Shown piece after piece: positions 7,754 through 16,151 of a stretch of 35,864 bases of DNA (position 1 is its first letter; each line of letters begins with the position of its first letter). A program made the position numbers and the translations under genes. The notes beneath the pieces were generated by a model that worked only from the letters and a program-made list of their open reading frames with translations, was not told the origin of the DNA and ran no database searches. The DNA is taken from positions 15,240-51,103 of the forward strand of contig CAJTER010000034.1 in NCBI GenBank assembly GCA_910575405.1, written 5' to 3'. This DNA comes from Clostridia bacterium (GTDB taxonomy: Bacteria; Bacillota; Clostridia; Peptostreptococcales; Anaerovoracaceae).

Positions 7754-8351
7754 ACAGCATTTCTTCTCTGATCCATCTGATTATCTCCCCCAAGCCAATG
7801 CCATCAAACAGATTTGTAAATACATAGGGTTTGTCCTGCCGCATTTTCTTTGTGTCCCGTTCCATGATGCTCAAATCGGAATGGACGTATTCTGCAATAT
7901 CCGTTTTGTTGATGACCAGCAGATCCGACTTGGTTATGCCCGGCCCTCCCTTTCTGGGAATTTTCTCGCCCTCACCTACGTCGATTACAAAAATAAGTCC
8001 GTCTACCAGCTCCGGGCTGAAGGTAGCCGCCAAATTGTCCCCTCCGCTTTCGACAAAAATCAGATCCAGATCCGTAAAGCGGCTGTTCAGTTCATCAATG
8101 GCGTCCAGGTTCATGGAAATATCTTCCCGCACCGCAGTATGAGGGCAGCCCCCTGTTTCCACCCCTATGATCCGCTGGACAGGCAGTGCTTCCGCTTTTG
8201 TGAGAATCAGCGCATCTTCCTTGGTATAGATATCATTTGTTACAACGCCTATGGAATAGTCCTCCTTCAGCGCTTTGCACACCTTTTCGATGAGTGCTGT
8301 TTTTCCGGAACCCACGGGCCCTCCTACTCCTATCTTAACTGGCTTTCGCAT
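7719..8351 (-). CDS. ureG: Urease accessory GTPase UreG
   Basis: UreG is the SIMIBI-class GTPase that carries nickel to the urease active site. The 210-residue protein shows a P-loop (GGPVGSGKT, residues about 10-18), the [10 protein letters not shown] segment, the metal-binding CPH motif ([11 protein letters not shown]), the [15 protein letters not shown] switch and the NKTD guanine-specificity motif. All key residues are present and the length is typical. It starts 21 bp after ureF and overlaps ureD. The C-terminal tail DGDDEKSNR is a little longer than usual. Confidence 0.96.
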   Translation of the reverse strand: MRKPVKIGVGGPVGSGKTALIEKVCKALKEDYSIGVVTNDIYTKEDALILTKAEALPVQRIIGVETGGCPHTAVREDISMNLDAIDELNSRFTDLDLIFVESGGDNLAATFSPELVDGLIFVIDVGEGEKIPRKGGPGITKSDLLVINKTDIAEYVHSDLSIMERDTKKMRQDKPYVFTNLFDGIGLGEIIRWIREEMLFEDGDDEKSNR

Positions 8352-8372
8352 TTGTACTTCCTCCCTTCTTTC

Positions 8373-9059
8373 TTACGACATATATAGCCGGACCGGCAGT
8401 GCTTCATGGCGGATCGAAGCGATATCGAGCCCGGGGCAAAAATTGTCCGCCTCTTCCAGCCCCGAGGGCAGGGCCTTCCTCACTGCGGCATCAATATCGT
8501 CCAAAGCATGAAGCAATACCTCCTGCGCCTGTGCGTTTCCCAGGGGGATTAATTTGAGCGCGGCCTGGGTCAGATTGTTGATCTCAGAGTAGAAAAAGGC
8601 TTCTAAGGCAGGCTCTTTTTCCATGTTCAGGGTTTCCGCCGTAAGTCCGAAAGCAATCGGATAGTTGATGCCTGTTTTCACATTTTGCGCATAAAATCCG
8701 GCAATACGTTCCTCTTCACAGATGGCGCAGATGATCCGCAAAAAGGATTTTCCTGTCCTGTGGCTTGCTGCTCGGCTTTCGCTGCTGAGCCGCATAGCGG
8801 TAAGCTCTTTATTGATCTCCGATAATCGCTCTAAGTCTCCCCTGGCCGAGCAATCGTAGGCAGCGCAGAAGTAAGGGCCCTCGCATCTCGCCAGAATGCG
8901 CTGTATGTAGACCTTTAAAAACTGCTGAAAGGTTTCACAGCTGTCTATCCTCCCATCGAATACATAGGTTTCCAATCCATAAGACTGGCTGAATCCACCT
9001 GTGGGAAACGTCCCTCCGGCCAGCAGCAGGTTTAGTAAACGCTGGTTCACATGTTCCAC
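8373..9059 (-). CDS. ureF: Urease accessory protein UreF
   Basis: UreF bridges UreD and UreG in the nickel-insertion complex and gates GTP hydrolysis. The 228-residue protein is all helical and has the expected N-terminal LPTGGFSQSYGLE-type motif (here FPTGGFSQSYGLETYV). The C-terminal region has PLGNAQAQEVL, close to the family PLGQ.xGQ.x.L segment. The gene starts 3 bp after the ureE stop, which indicates coupled translation. Confidence 0.92.
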   Translation of the reverse strand: MEHVNQRLLNLLLAGGTFPTGGFSQSYGLETYVFDGRIDSCETFQQFLKVYIQRILARCEGPYFCAAYDCSARGDLERLSEINKELTAMRLSSESRAASHRTGKSFLRIICAICEEERIAGFYAQNVKTGINYPIAFGLTAETLNMEKEPALEAFFYSEINNLTQAALKLIPLGNAQAQEVLLHALDDIDAAVRKALPSGLEEADNFCPGLDIASIRHEALPVRLYMS

Positions 9060-9062
9060 CTC

Positions 9063-9539
9063 CTACTCATGATGATGGCTGTGATGCGCGGAATGCCCTG
9101 TTTTTACATTGGCCAAAATGCCGTCCAGCTTTTCTGTTTTTACTGTATATTCGATGCCAAGAAGCTCCATCAGCCGCTCCAATACCGGATCGTAAGGAAC
9201 CCTCAGGTATTCATCATACAGATACAGCTTTTGGTGCATATTGCCGATATTAAAGGCTGCTTTTGCCCATTCCCGTTTTGACTTTGGTCTGAGCTCGAAA
9301 ACCTTTTCTTCTTTCAGATCTACTGCTATAATGCGCCCCTTTTCCTGTTTCAATATATCCCCGCATTTCAGTGTCTGCCCTTCCTCCAGGCTGAGTTTGA
9401 TGGACTCGCCGCTAGCAGTACGCAGCTTTTGATGGTGCTTTTGCAGCTCATCTGCGCTGAGTATGACATAATCCACACTGCAGCCCTCCAGCTCCATATT
9501 GCGGAGGTTTCCCTGAATTTGCTCAATAATCATTTGCAT
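9063..9539 (-). CDS. ureE: Urease accessory nickel metallochaperone UreE
   Basis: UreE binds Ni2+ as a dimer and hands it to UreG. The 158-residue protein has the N-terminal peptide-binding-like domain and the C-terminal metal-binding domain (GNMHQKLYLYDEYLRVPYDPVLERLME). The conserved His in the GNxHxxL motif is present. It ends in a short His-rich tail, HSAHHSHHHE, which can hold extra nickel. It starts 3 bp after the ureC stop. No separate nickel transporter lies in the window. Confidence 0.95.
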   Translation of the reverse strand: MQMIIEQIQGNLRNMELEGCSVDYVILSADELQKHHQKLRTASGESIKLSLEEGQTLKCGDILKQEKGRIIAVDLKEEKVFELRPKSKREWAKAAFNIGNMHQKLYLYDEYLRVPYDPVLERLMELLGIEYTVKTEKLDGILANVKTGHSAHHSHHHE

Positions 9540-9542
9540 CTC

Positions 9543-11264
9543 CTATCTAAAGAAATATTTTTGTGTCAGCGGCAGAGTCTTTGCCGGTTCACAGGTAATC
9601 AACTGGCCGTCGATAAACACTTCGTATGTTTCCGGGTCAATGGTAATCCGATCCGGGCAGTAGCTGTTTCGAACCATATCTTTTTTCCCGATATTTCTGG
9701 TATTCCTTACGGGAAGCAGCTTTTCTCCTGAGAAAGGAAGCTTTTCCGCCAAACCCCGGTCAATGGCTGCCTGAGTGACAAAGATCTTGTTGTAACGGTT
9801 TATGCAATTGCCAAAGGCCGAATATTGCTTGCGGTAAAAGACAGGCTGCGTCCATTCCGTAGATGCGTTTGTATCGCCGGTATGGGAATAAACGATTGCC
9901 CCGCTCTTATACACCATCCGTACCTTTGCGCCGAAAAACTTTGGATCCCATACGACTAAATCCGCAATCTTTCCCGCTTCAATGGATCCCACATAATCGC
10001 TGATACCCATGGCGATGGCCGGGTTGATGGTATACTTTGCAATGTATCGCAGCACGCGCTCATTGTCGTTTCCCGGCTTGTCTTCCGGCAGTGAGCCGCG
10101 CTGCTTTTTCATCTTTGATGCTAACTGCCACAGTCTTAAAACGGATTCCCCGATACGCCCCATACCTTGGGAGTCGGAACCCATCATGCTGATAGCGCCC
10201 ATATCGTGCAGAATGTCTTCCGCGGAAATGGTTTCGCCCCGCACCCTTGAACCTGCAAAGGCTACATCCTCCGGAATCTTGGGGTTTAAATCGTGAGCTG
10301 GGAAGATCATCTGGAAGTGCTCTGAAACCGTGTTTATGGTATATGGGTTGGTAGGATTGGTTGAGGCTGGAAGCACGTTTGCTTCTCCCACCACTCGCAT
10401 GATATCTGGAGCATGGCCTCCGCCCGCACCTTCAGAGTGATACGTATGTATGGTTCTGTTTCCAAAGGCATCAATAGTTTTTTCTACAAATCCACTCTCA
10501 TTTAAGGTGTCAGTATGAATCTGCACCTGGAAATCGTACTTGTCCGCTACATTGAGGCAATTTCGAATGACCTCCGGTGTTGCACCGTAATCTTCATGTA
10601 TTTTCATACCAATAGCCCCGCTCAGAGCCTGTTCCTCTATGCTGGCAGGAAGGGAGGAATTCCCTCTTCCCAGAAAGCCCGCATTGATGGGAATGCTTTC
10701 ATGGGCTTCTATGATCTGCTGCAGATGCCATGGACCCGGTGATTCTATAGAAATGGTCTTGGAGCCGTTTCCCCCTCCGATCATGGTCGTGATCCCATTG
10801 GACAAGGCGTGCAAATGCTGATCCGGCGATTCAAAGTGGATGTGGGTATCGATGCCGCCTGCTGTAACAATATTTCCTGCCAGAGACACGACCTCCGTGC
10901 TGCCGCCGACGATCAGGCCCGGTGTGATATCCATGGTGTAGGGATTCCCGCTTTTGCCAATACCGACAATTTTTCCGTCCTTGACACCGATGTCGCCTTT
11001 TAGAATCCCCTGAACCGGATCGATGATGATCGCATTGGTAAAAACAATATCAAGAACACCTTGTTCCGAGGTCAGCCCCGGAGTCATTGCCATTCCATCC
11101 CGAAAGGATTTTCCACCTCCTGATATGGTTTCGTCCCCATAATGCGGTTCATTGTAATCCTTCTCTATCTCTATGAGCAGATCCGTATCCGCCAGGTGAA
11201 TTTTGTCTCCAACTGTAGGGCCGCAGATATCTGAATAGCCCTTTCGCGTCATTTGATATGCCAT
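9543..11264 (-). CDS. ureC: Urease alpha subunit UreC, with a Cys-to-Ala active-site flap
   Basis: UreC is the catalytic subunit that hydrolyses urea to ammonia and carbamate at a di-nickel centre. The 573-residue protein keeps H141 and H143 (THIHF), the carbamylated Lys K221 with H223 (MKIHEDYG), H250 (VQIHTDTLNES), H276 and H284 (HTYHSEGAGGGH), R340 (GSRVR) and D364 (GSDSQGMGR). By alignment to the Klebsiella enzyme, the flap MVCHHLD reads FPAHDLN here: Cys319 becomes Ala323, His320 is kept as H324, and His321 becomes Asp. The segment after the first His pair (FESPDQHLHALSNG) also differs from the usual WICPQQ, and the next loop is about three residues shorter. It overlaps ureB by one base (TAATG). 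It is probably active but from a divergent urease lineage. Confidence 0.97.
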   Translation of the reverse strand: MAYQMTRKGYSDICGPTVGDKIHLADTDLLIEIEKDYNEPHYGDETISGGGKSFRDGMAMTPGLTSEQGVLDIVFTNAIIIDPVQGILKGDIGVKDGKIVGIGKSGNPYTMDITPGLIVGGSTEVVSLAGNIVTAGGIDTHIHFESPDQHLHALSNGITTMIGGGNGSKTISIESPGPWHLQQIIEAHESIPINAGFLGRGNSSLPASIEEQALSGAIGMKIHEDYGATPEVIRNCLNVADKYDFQVQIHTDTLNESGFVEKTIDAFGNRTIHTYHSEGAGGGHAPDIMRVVGEANVLPASTNPTNPYTINTVSEHFQMIFPAHDLNPKIPEDVAFAGSRVRGETISAEDILHDMGAISMMGSDSQGMGRIGESVLRLWQLASKMKKQRGSLPEDKPGNDNERVLRYIAKYTINPAIAMGISDYVGSIEAGKIADLVVWDPKFFGAKVRMVYKSGAIVYSHTGDTNASTEWTQPVFYRKQYSAFGNCINRYNKIFVTQAAIDRGLAEKLPFSGEKLLPVRNTRNIGKKDMVRNSYCPDRITIDPETYEVFIDGQLITCEPAKTLPLTQKYFFR

Positions 11265-11626
11265 TAGTAAATCTCCTTTCCTTTCTCCAGCGCTTTTTCC
11301 CGAATCGCCGGATCCTGGATGCTTCCCATAACGAGTCCGTCAAAGCCATACAATTCCTGTGTTCCATTGTAATTTACCAGGGAAATGGTTCGTTCCACAC
11401 CCGGTTCAAAGCGGATGGCTGTTCCGGAAGGGATATCCAGATGCCTGCCGTAGGCCTTGCTCCGCTCGAATTTCAAAGCGCTATTGCTTTCGAAAAAGTG
11501 GAAATGAGAGCAGACCTGAACCGCCCGATCGCCTGTATTTTTTACCAGTACCTCAACCGTGTCGCTTTTGGCGTTTAAAACCAGCGGATCGTCTTTAAAA
11601 ATAATTTCTCCAATTTTGTACTTCAT
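11264..11626 (-). CDS. ureB: Urease beta subunit UreB
   Basis: UreB is a small structural subunit of the (UreABC)3 urease. The 120-residue protein starts with KIGEIIFKDDPLVLN, contains VCSHFHFFESN at about residues 37-47 and GRHLDIPSGTAIRFEPG in the centre, and reaches YNGTQELYGFDGLVMG, all standard positions for the family. Length is typical. It starts 9 bp after ureA and ends with a one-base overlap with ureC, so A, B and C should be made in balanced amounts. Confidence 0.96.
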   Translation of the reverse strand: MKYKIGEIIFKDDPLVLNAKSDTVEVLVKNTGDRAVQVCSHFHFFESNSALKFERSKAYGRHLDIPSGTAIRFEPGVERTISLVNYNGTQELYGFDGLVMGSIQDPAIREKALEKGKEIY

Positions 11627-11635
11627 AGCATCCTC

Positions 11636-11995
11636 CTAACAGCTCATTGACAACAGCTCTTCAAAGGGAATTCCTTCTGACCGCTTTTCCAGTTTGATCG
11701 GATCCTGTATGGAAACCAGCTTGTTTCCGTCCGGGAGCAGCACTTCTAGGTCAACGTTTGGAAGCAGCGCTGCCGTGCCCTCCATAACATCCTCCTCTGT
11801 AATAATGCGTGCTCCCGCATCCATCAGTTCGGTGAGGGACCACCTTCCGTCCCTGGCCCGTTCCAGCATTTCATCGCAGATAATGGCTGTGGCCTCAACG
11901 TAGTTCAGCTTTAAGCCCCGTCTCCATCTTCGTCTGGAAATCTCGGCCACGCTGAAAATCATCAGCCGTTCCTGTTCGTATTGTGTCAGTTTCAT
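11636..11995 (-). CDS. ureA: Urease gamma subunit UreA
   Basis: UreA is the smallest urease subunit. It begins MKLTQYEQERLMIFSVAEI and has RGLKLNYVEATAIICDEMLERARDG and the EEDVMEGTAALLPNV segment, as expected for the approximately 100-residue family. It is 119 residues long because of an added C-terminal tail (KRSEGIPFEELLSMSC). In some bacteria gamma and beta are fused; here they are separate genes 9 bp apart. The start follows AAGGAGGTACAA and lies 27 bp after the amidohydrolase stop, so both belong to one transcript. Confidence 0.95.
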   Translation of the reverse strand: MKLTQYEQERLMIFSVAEISRRRWRRGLKLNYVEATAIICDEMLERARDGRWSLTELMDAGARIITEEDVMEGTAALLPNVDLEVLLPDGNKLVSIQDPIKLEKRSEGIPFEELLSMSC

Positions 11996-12022
11996 TTGTA
12001 CCTCCTTATCTGATCAACTGCA

Positions 12023-13657
12023 TTATTCCAATTCTTCTTTCCCTCTTTGATAAACAACCTTCCCATCCATAATGGTCATATCCACCTTCCCGCTTTGCCA
12101 GTCCTCCCGGGGAGCAGCAAACAAATTCCGATCCAGAATTACGATATCCGCAAATTTCCCCTTTTCCAAGGTACCCAATTCCTGTTCTCTTCCTACGCTG
12201 TAGGCGCACCCCCAGGTATATCCCCGCAAAAGATCATATAAGGAAAGCTTTTGCGCCGGATTCCAGCCGCCTTCCGGTTTTCCGTCATTGTGAAGCCTGG
12301 TCACTCCCCTGTAAATCTGGAGAAATGGATTTGGATCCATGACCGGACAATCGCTTCCCAGCGCGATAACGCCTGTTGCTTCCAGCAGGTCTTTAAAGGG
12401 CCAGGTGGTACCCGCGCGCGCTCTGCCCAGAGTTTCCAAATAAGGATTATCCTCAAATGCCTCTGTCATTCCAATGGCATCCGGTTGTATGGATGGTACG
12501 ATTCCCAGCTCTCCCATCCTGCGGATATCGGAAGCTGCCGCCAGCTCGCAATGCTCTATGGCGTGCCTGCACTCATTTTTGCCATATGCTTTAATCGCAT
12601 TTTCATAATAGTCCACACAGGTTTGCAGTGAGCCATCTCCGCAGGAATGCAGTTTTACGGAAAAGCCTCTTTTGTGCGCCTCGGGAATTGCCTGTTTGAT
12701 GGACTCCAAATCATTTAGACAGATGCCTAGCTCTCCCGGACAATCCTCATATTCTTCCAGCAGCATACCCGTATGATTGGTGGGTACGCCGTCTATGAAT
12801 TGTTTTAATAAAGACACCCGGACTTTTTCGCTCCTATACTCTTCTCTCCATTTTTCAACTTCATCCAGATCTCCCAGCAGATCCGGCGCTGCGTGAATTC
12901 GGATGGTAAGCTCATTTTTTAAATCCATAGCGTGGTACACATCCAGACTTCCCATGTTTCCATGAAAATATGGCTGCACATCTGTCACGGAGGTAATGCC
13001 GTAGGCGTTGGCATAATCCATGAATGCCCGCAAAAGCTCCCGTTCCTGCTCTGCTGTAAAGTCCATGGCAAATTTTGTAGCAAGGCCGGTCGCCGCTTCG
13101 TGCAGAACACCGGTCGGCTCCCCGTCTTCATCGCGCTCGATTCTCCCGCCAAAGGGATCCGGCGTATTCCTGTCTATGCCGCAAAGCTCCAGAGCCTTGC
13201 TGTTTACCCAAGCGCCGTGGGCTTCCCAGTTCAGTAAAAACACCGGCCGGTGGGGAAAATACTGGTCAAGACTCTTTTTCGTCGGCAGTTCCTTTTTATC
13301 CCAGAACACGTGATACCAGCAAAATCCATATATCCATTGCGAATCGGTGGGTCTTTTTTCCTCCGCTGTCTTCACCATCAGAGCAGCTTCCTCTTCAGAT
13401 TTTGCTGTCAGCAGATTGACGTATACTTGAAAGAGACCCGCCATAATCAGATGGACATGGTTGTCGTGAAAGCCTGCCATTACAAGCCTGTCGCCTGCGT
13501 CAATTACTTCCGCTCTTTCCTCGGACAGATGCTCCGGAGCTCTGCCTCTTCCTACCTCCAATATTTTATTTTTTTCAATTGCAACGTACCCTTTGAAGGG
13601 CTCTTTATGAATGCTATCAAAGATAGCGTTTCCCTTGATGATCCGATCTACGCTCAT
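12023..13657 (-). CDS. Amidohydrolase family 3 protein (YtcJ-like), first gene of the urease operon
   Basis: The 544-residue protein is a metal-dependent amidohydrolase of the family-3 (YtcJ/NfdA-like) group. It has the N-terminal beta domain, the metal-binding H-x-H (FHDNHVHL at about residues 65-72), later His positions in SVKLHSCGDGS and CRHAIEHCELA, and the catalytic Asp in ALGSDCPVMDPNPF, then a C-terminal PKGKFADIVILD-type closing strand. Family members hydrolyse N-substituted formamides or other C-N bonds in the cytosol. The exact substrate cannot be read from sequence. Its place directly ahead of ureA behind a sigma-54 promoter suggests that it releases urea or a urea-related nitrogen source. 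The start follows a perfect AGGAGGTGA. Confidence 0.87.
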   Translation of the reverse strand: MSVDRIIKGNAIFDSIHKEPFKGYVAIEKNKILEVGRGRAPEHLSEERAEVIDAGDRLVMAGFHDNHVHLIMAGLFQVYVNLLTAKSEEEAALMVKTAEEKRPTDSQWIYGFCWYHVFWDKKELPTKKSLDQYFPHRPVFLLNWEAHGAWVNSKALELCGIDRNTPDPFGGRIERDEDGEPTGVLHEAATGLATKFAMDFTAEQERELLRAFMDYANAYGITSVTDVQPYFHGNMGSLDVYHAMDLKNELTIRIHAAPDLLGDLDEVEKWREEYRSEKVRVSLLKQFIDGVPTNHTGMLLEEYEDCPGELGICLNDLESIKQAIPEAHKRGFSVKLHSCGDGSLQTCVDYYENAIKAYGKNECRHAIEHCELAAASDIRRMGELGIVPSIQPDAIGMTEAFEDNPYLETLGRARAGTTWPFKDLLEATGVIALGSDCPVMDPNPFLQIYRGVTRLHNDGKPEGGWNPAQKLSLYDLLRGYTWGCAYSVGREQELGTLEKGKFADIVILDRNLFAAPREDWQSGKVDMTIMDGKVVYQRGKEELE

Positions 13658-13764
13658 CCTTCACCTCCTATTTTCACATTTAAAAACAGTACTTTTGTAA
13701 ATTATCAAATCGGGTTTTAGATTCGGCATTTCAAAATTGTTCTTTTAGTTGGTCTTTTTAATAA

Positions 13765-13779
13765 GCAAAAGACGTGCCA
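13765..13779 (-). promoter_or_regulatory. Sigma-54 (-24/-12) promoter of the amidohydrolase-urease operon
   Basis: The minus strand reads TGGCAC, five bases (GTCTT), then TTGC. This matches the sigma-54 consensus TGGCAC-N5-TTGC exactly, with the invariant GG and GC dinucleotides correctly spaced. It lies about 108 bp upstream of the amidohydrolase start, and the adjacent upstream gene encodes a sigma-54 activator. Transcription should start near 13753. Confidence 0.85.
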
Positions 13780-13934
13780 ACAAAAGCACGCCTTCTTACA
13801 AATGGCTGTTTTTCAACATTTCACAAAATATTATGATAATTTCCTTTTGAGATTCGTCCGCAAAAGCAAGATTATTATTAAAAAAGATAAAATTTGTTAC
13901 TGTTTATAGGAATTGATTATAGTAATTAGCTTTT

Positions 13935-13964
13935 AAAAAAAGGCATCTGTATCAATGCCTTTTT
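13935..13964 (-). terminator. Intrinsic terminator after the sigma-54 activator gene
   Basis: A 10-bp stem (AAAAAGGCAT with ATGCCTTTTT) and an 8-base loop lie 14 bp after the activator's stop codon, followed by T residues on the minus strand. It should separate the activator transcript from the sigma-54 operon. Confidence 0.75.
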
Positions 13965-13977
13965 CTACTCTCTGCTC

Positions 13978-15735
13978 CTACATCTCCCCATCCACTGGAA
14001 TGCCCAGCTCCCGCATTTTCCGGTAGAGCGACGACTCACTGATTCCAAGAATCTCCGAAGCCCTGCGCTTTCCCTCTCTGGTGACTCCCGTATGCCTTAG
14101 ACATTCCAGGATAATCAGCCTCTGGGCGTGCTCCGTCTGTTCCTTCAGGGTCTTTCCGTGCTCCACAAAGCTGCCTTTGGAGGAGCTTTTGATGCGATCC
14201 GGCAGGTTTTCCAGTTGGATCTGCTCCTGGCGCTCCATGTTTACCGCATACTCAATGGCGTTTTCCAGCTCCCGCACGTTTCCCGGCCAGGTATATTCCT
14301 TCAGGACTTTCAGAGCCCTTTCCTCAAAGCCGGTAATTGCTTTTCCCATGAGGCAGTTAAATTTTTCCAGGGATGTCATCAGGATGGGTTCAATGTCCTC
14401 CAGCCGCTCTCTGAGGGGCGGGATGTGGAGGGGAATTACGTTAAGCCGAAAGTATAGGTCTTCGCGAAATTCGTTTCCTTCGATCATTTTTTCCAGGTTC
14501 TTATTGGTGGCCGAAATGATCCGTACATCTACTTCCATGGGCATGGAGCCGCCTATACGTTCGATGGTCCTGCTCTGCAGGGCGCGCAGCAGCTTTACCT
14601 GCATGTGAAGGGGCATGTCGCCAACTTCATCCAAAAACAGGGTTCCATGGTTGGCCAGCTCAAATTTTCCCGGCTTTCCGTTTCGGTTCGCGCCTGTAAA
14701 GGCTCCCTTTTCATAGCCGAAGAGCTCGCTTTCCAAAAGGGAGTCGGGAATTGCTCCGCAGTTGATGGCGATGAAAGCATTGCCCCGGCGGTTGCTCTGA
14801 GCGTGGATGGCTCTCGCGAAGAGCTCTTTTCCCGTGCCGCTTTCCCCTGTGATCAGCACAGTGGAGGTTCCTTCCGCCACCTGATAAGCCCGCGCCTTTA
14901 CTTCCTGCATCCTTCTGCCGGTTCCCAGAATATCATCAAAGGTGGTCAGGTTCTGCGGGTGTGAAATATTTCCCGCGTTTACGGCAACATCCTCGTAATC
15001 CTGAAACAGCAGCATGGTTCCGCACTCTGGAATCGGTATAATCGTAAACATGAGCCGCCGCTTTTTGCTGCCAGCTGTGTAAATAATTTCCTTTTCCCTG
15101 TGCTCCGTCAGCTTTGCCGGATCGATCTCTTCCTCAGGAAAGAGGTCTGCCAGGTTCGCGCCGATGAGCTGTTCCTTTTTTCTGTGCAAAAGGATTTCGC
15201 TAGTAAAGTTGCAGGCAAAGATATTTCCGCAAAAATCGATGGCCAGAAGGCCCTCGGGCATGGATTCCAAGAGCACCGCCAGTTTGCTGTTGCTCTGGGA
15301 CTCCAGCAGCTTGCTGGCGATGAGATCCGACATGCGACGCAGAAAATTCAGCAGGCTCTCGCTGTTTTCTCCCATTTTCTCCTGCTGCTCTTTTGTAAAG
15401 GCGATGAGTCCAATGATGCCCACAATCTGGGATTCCACCTGTATGGGGCAGGCGATTTCCGCCAGCTCTTCTTCCAGGGGCTGATAGGTCCGATCCTTCG
15501 TTATATCCATGCACACGTATTCTCTGCCGCTGCGGAGCATCCCTGCATATGTGTAAGGAGCTTCCAAATTTCCCTCCTCCTCGTATGCTCCGATTTTTTT
15601 CATGTATCTTCCAGTGCCGGCGATAATCTTTAAATTCGCGTCTACAATTTCCGACTCTATGCCGATAGCCGCGGTAATGGCTTCTGCCACCTGTGCAACT
15701 GTTTTATCGATATCTGATAATTGTAACATCTGCAT
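13978..15735 (-). CDS. Sigma-54-dependent transcriptional activator (GAF/PAS-AAA+-Fis)
   Basis: This is a 585-residue enhancer-binding protein. Residues about 1-140 resemble a ligand-sensing GAF-like domain, and 145-260 a PAS domain (LLESMPEGLLAIDFCGNIFACN). The AAA+ domain spans about 265-500 with Walker A GESGTGKE, the sigma-54 contact loop GAFTGA, Walker B TLFLDEVGD and the WPGNVREL arginine-finger region. A Fis-type helix-turn-helix ends the protein (RASEILGISESSLYRKMRELG). There is no receiver domain, so it answers to a small molecule, not a kinase. The gene lies immediately upstream of a perfect sigma-54 promoter and is almost surely the activator of the amidohydrolase-urease operon. 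The effector is unknown. Confidence 0.93.
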   Translation of the reverse strand: MQMLQLSDIDKTVAQVAEAITAAIGIESEIVDANLKIIAGTGRYMKKIGAYEEEGNLEAPYTYAGMLRSGREYVCMDITKDRTYQPLEEELAEIACPIQVESQIVGIIGLIAFTKEQQEKMGENSESLLNFLRRMSDLIASKLLESQSNSKLAVLLESMPEGLLAIDFCGNIFACNFTSEILLHRKKEQLIGANLADLFPEEEIDPAKLTEHREKEIIYTAGSKKRRLMFTIIPIPECGTMLLFQDYEDVAVNAGNISHPQNLTTFDDILGTGRRMQEVKARAYQVAEGTSTVLITGESGTGKELFARAIHAQSNRRGNAFIAINCGAIPDSLLESELFGYEKGAFTGANRNGKPGKFELANHGTLFLDEVGDMPLHMQVKLLRALQSRTIERIGGSMPMEVDVRIISATNKNLEKMIEGNEFREDLYFRLNVIPLHIPPLRERLEDIEPILMTSLEKFNCLMGKAITGFEERALKVLKEYTWPGNVRELENAIEYAVNMERQEQIQLENLPDRIKSSSKGSFVEHGKTLKEQTEHAQRLIILECLRHTGVTREGKRRASEILGISESSLYRKMRELGIPVDGEM

Positions 15736-15924
15736 TTCCTTTCCTGCCTGAATCTAATGCATTCTGCCCGGATTTCGTGTAGTGGAACCGTATGGCTATT
15801 TTTCCCGCAAAATAAACGGAGTATTCCACCTATATGCAGCCGATTTGATGCTCTATATGATAGCATACGTCTGGCTTTTTGTCACTTTTCAGGCGCAAGT
15901 CCTTAAAAAAATTCCATTCTCCGG

Positions 15925-15953
15925 TTGACAAACCCCATGTCGGCGCATATTAT
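15925..15953 (+). promoter_or_regulatory. Sigma-A promoter for the cation ATPase
   Basis: TTGACA (15925-15930), a 17-base spacer and TATTAT (15948-15953) form a near-consensus promoter. Transcription would start just before the P1 stem of the riboswitch. Confidence 0.85.
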
Positions 15954-15962
15954 AGAAATATA

Positions 15963-16065
15963 AATAAAAGGGAGTAGCTGGCGCTTTTCGCGTTTACGAT
16001 TTCGTCAATCCGGCAGTTTTTTTGCAATTCTGCCCGGCTCGTAATGAAACGGCAAGACTTTTATT
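15963..16065 (+). promoter_or_regulatory. yybP-ykoY riboswitch (Mn2+ sensor)
   Basis: The leader has the family hallmarks: GGGAGTAG just after the P1 5' strand, TTCGTCAATCCGGCAG in the middle, CCCGGCTCGTAATGAAAC after it, and a closing CGGCAAGAC segment. P1 is perfect: AATAAAAG (15963-15970) pairs with CTTTTATT (16058-16065). The P1 3' strand is also the 5' arm of a terminator, so metal binding that steadies P1 should allow read-through to the ATPase gene. The family binds Mn2+ and turns on exporters. The call is from memory of the consensus. Confidence 0.82.
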
Positions 16066-16096
16066 GCATCGTTTATATGCAGTAAAAGTCTTTTTT
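16054..16096 (+). terminator. Riboswitch-controlled intrinsic terminator
   Basis: AAGACTTTTATTGCAT (16054-16069) pairs with ATGCAGTAAAAGTCTT (16077-16092) with one mismatch, followed by a T-tract to 16096. The 5' arm overlaps P1 of the riboswitch by eight bases, so the two folds exclude each other. Confidence 0.85.
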
Positions 16097-16151
16097 CTTT
16101 GCATATAAACCAGGAAACAACTACAAAATATATGGAAGAAAGGAAATTGCT

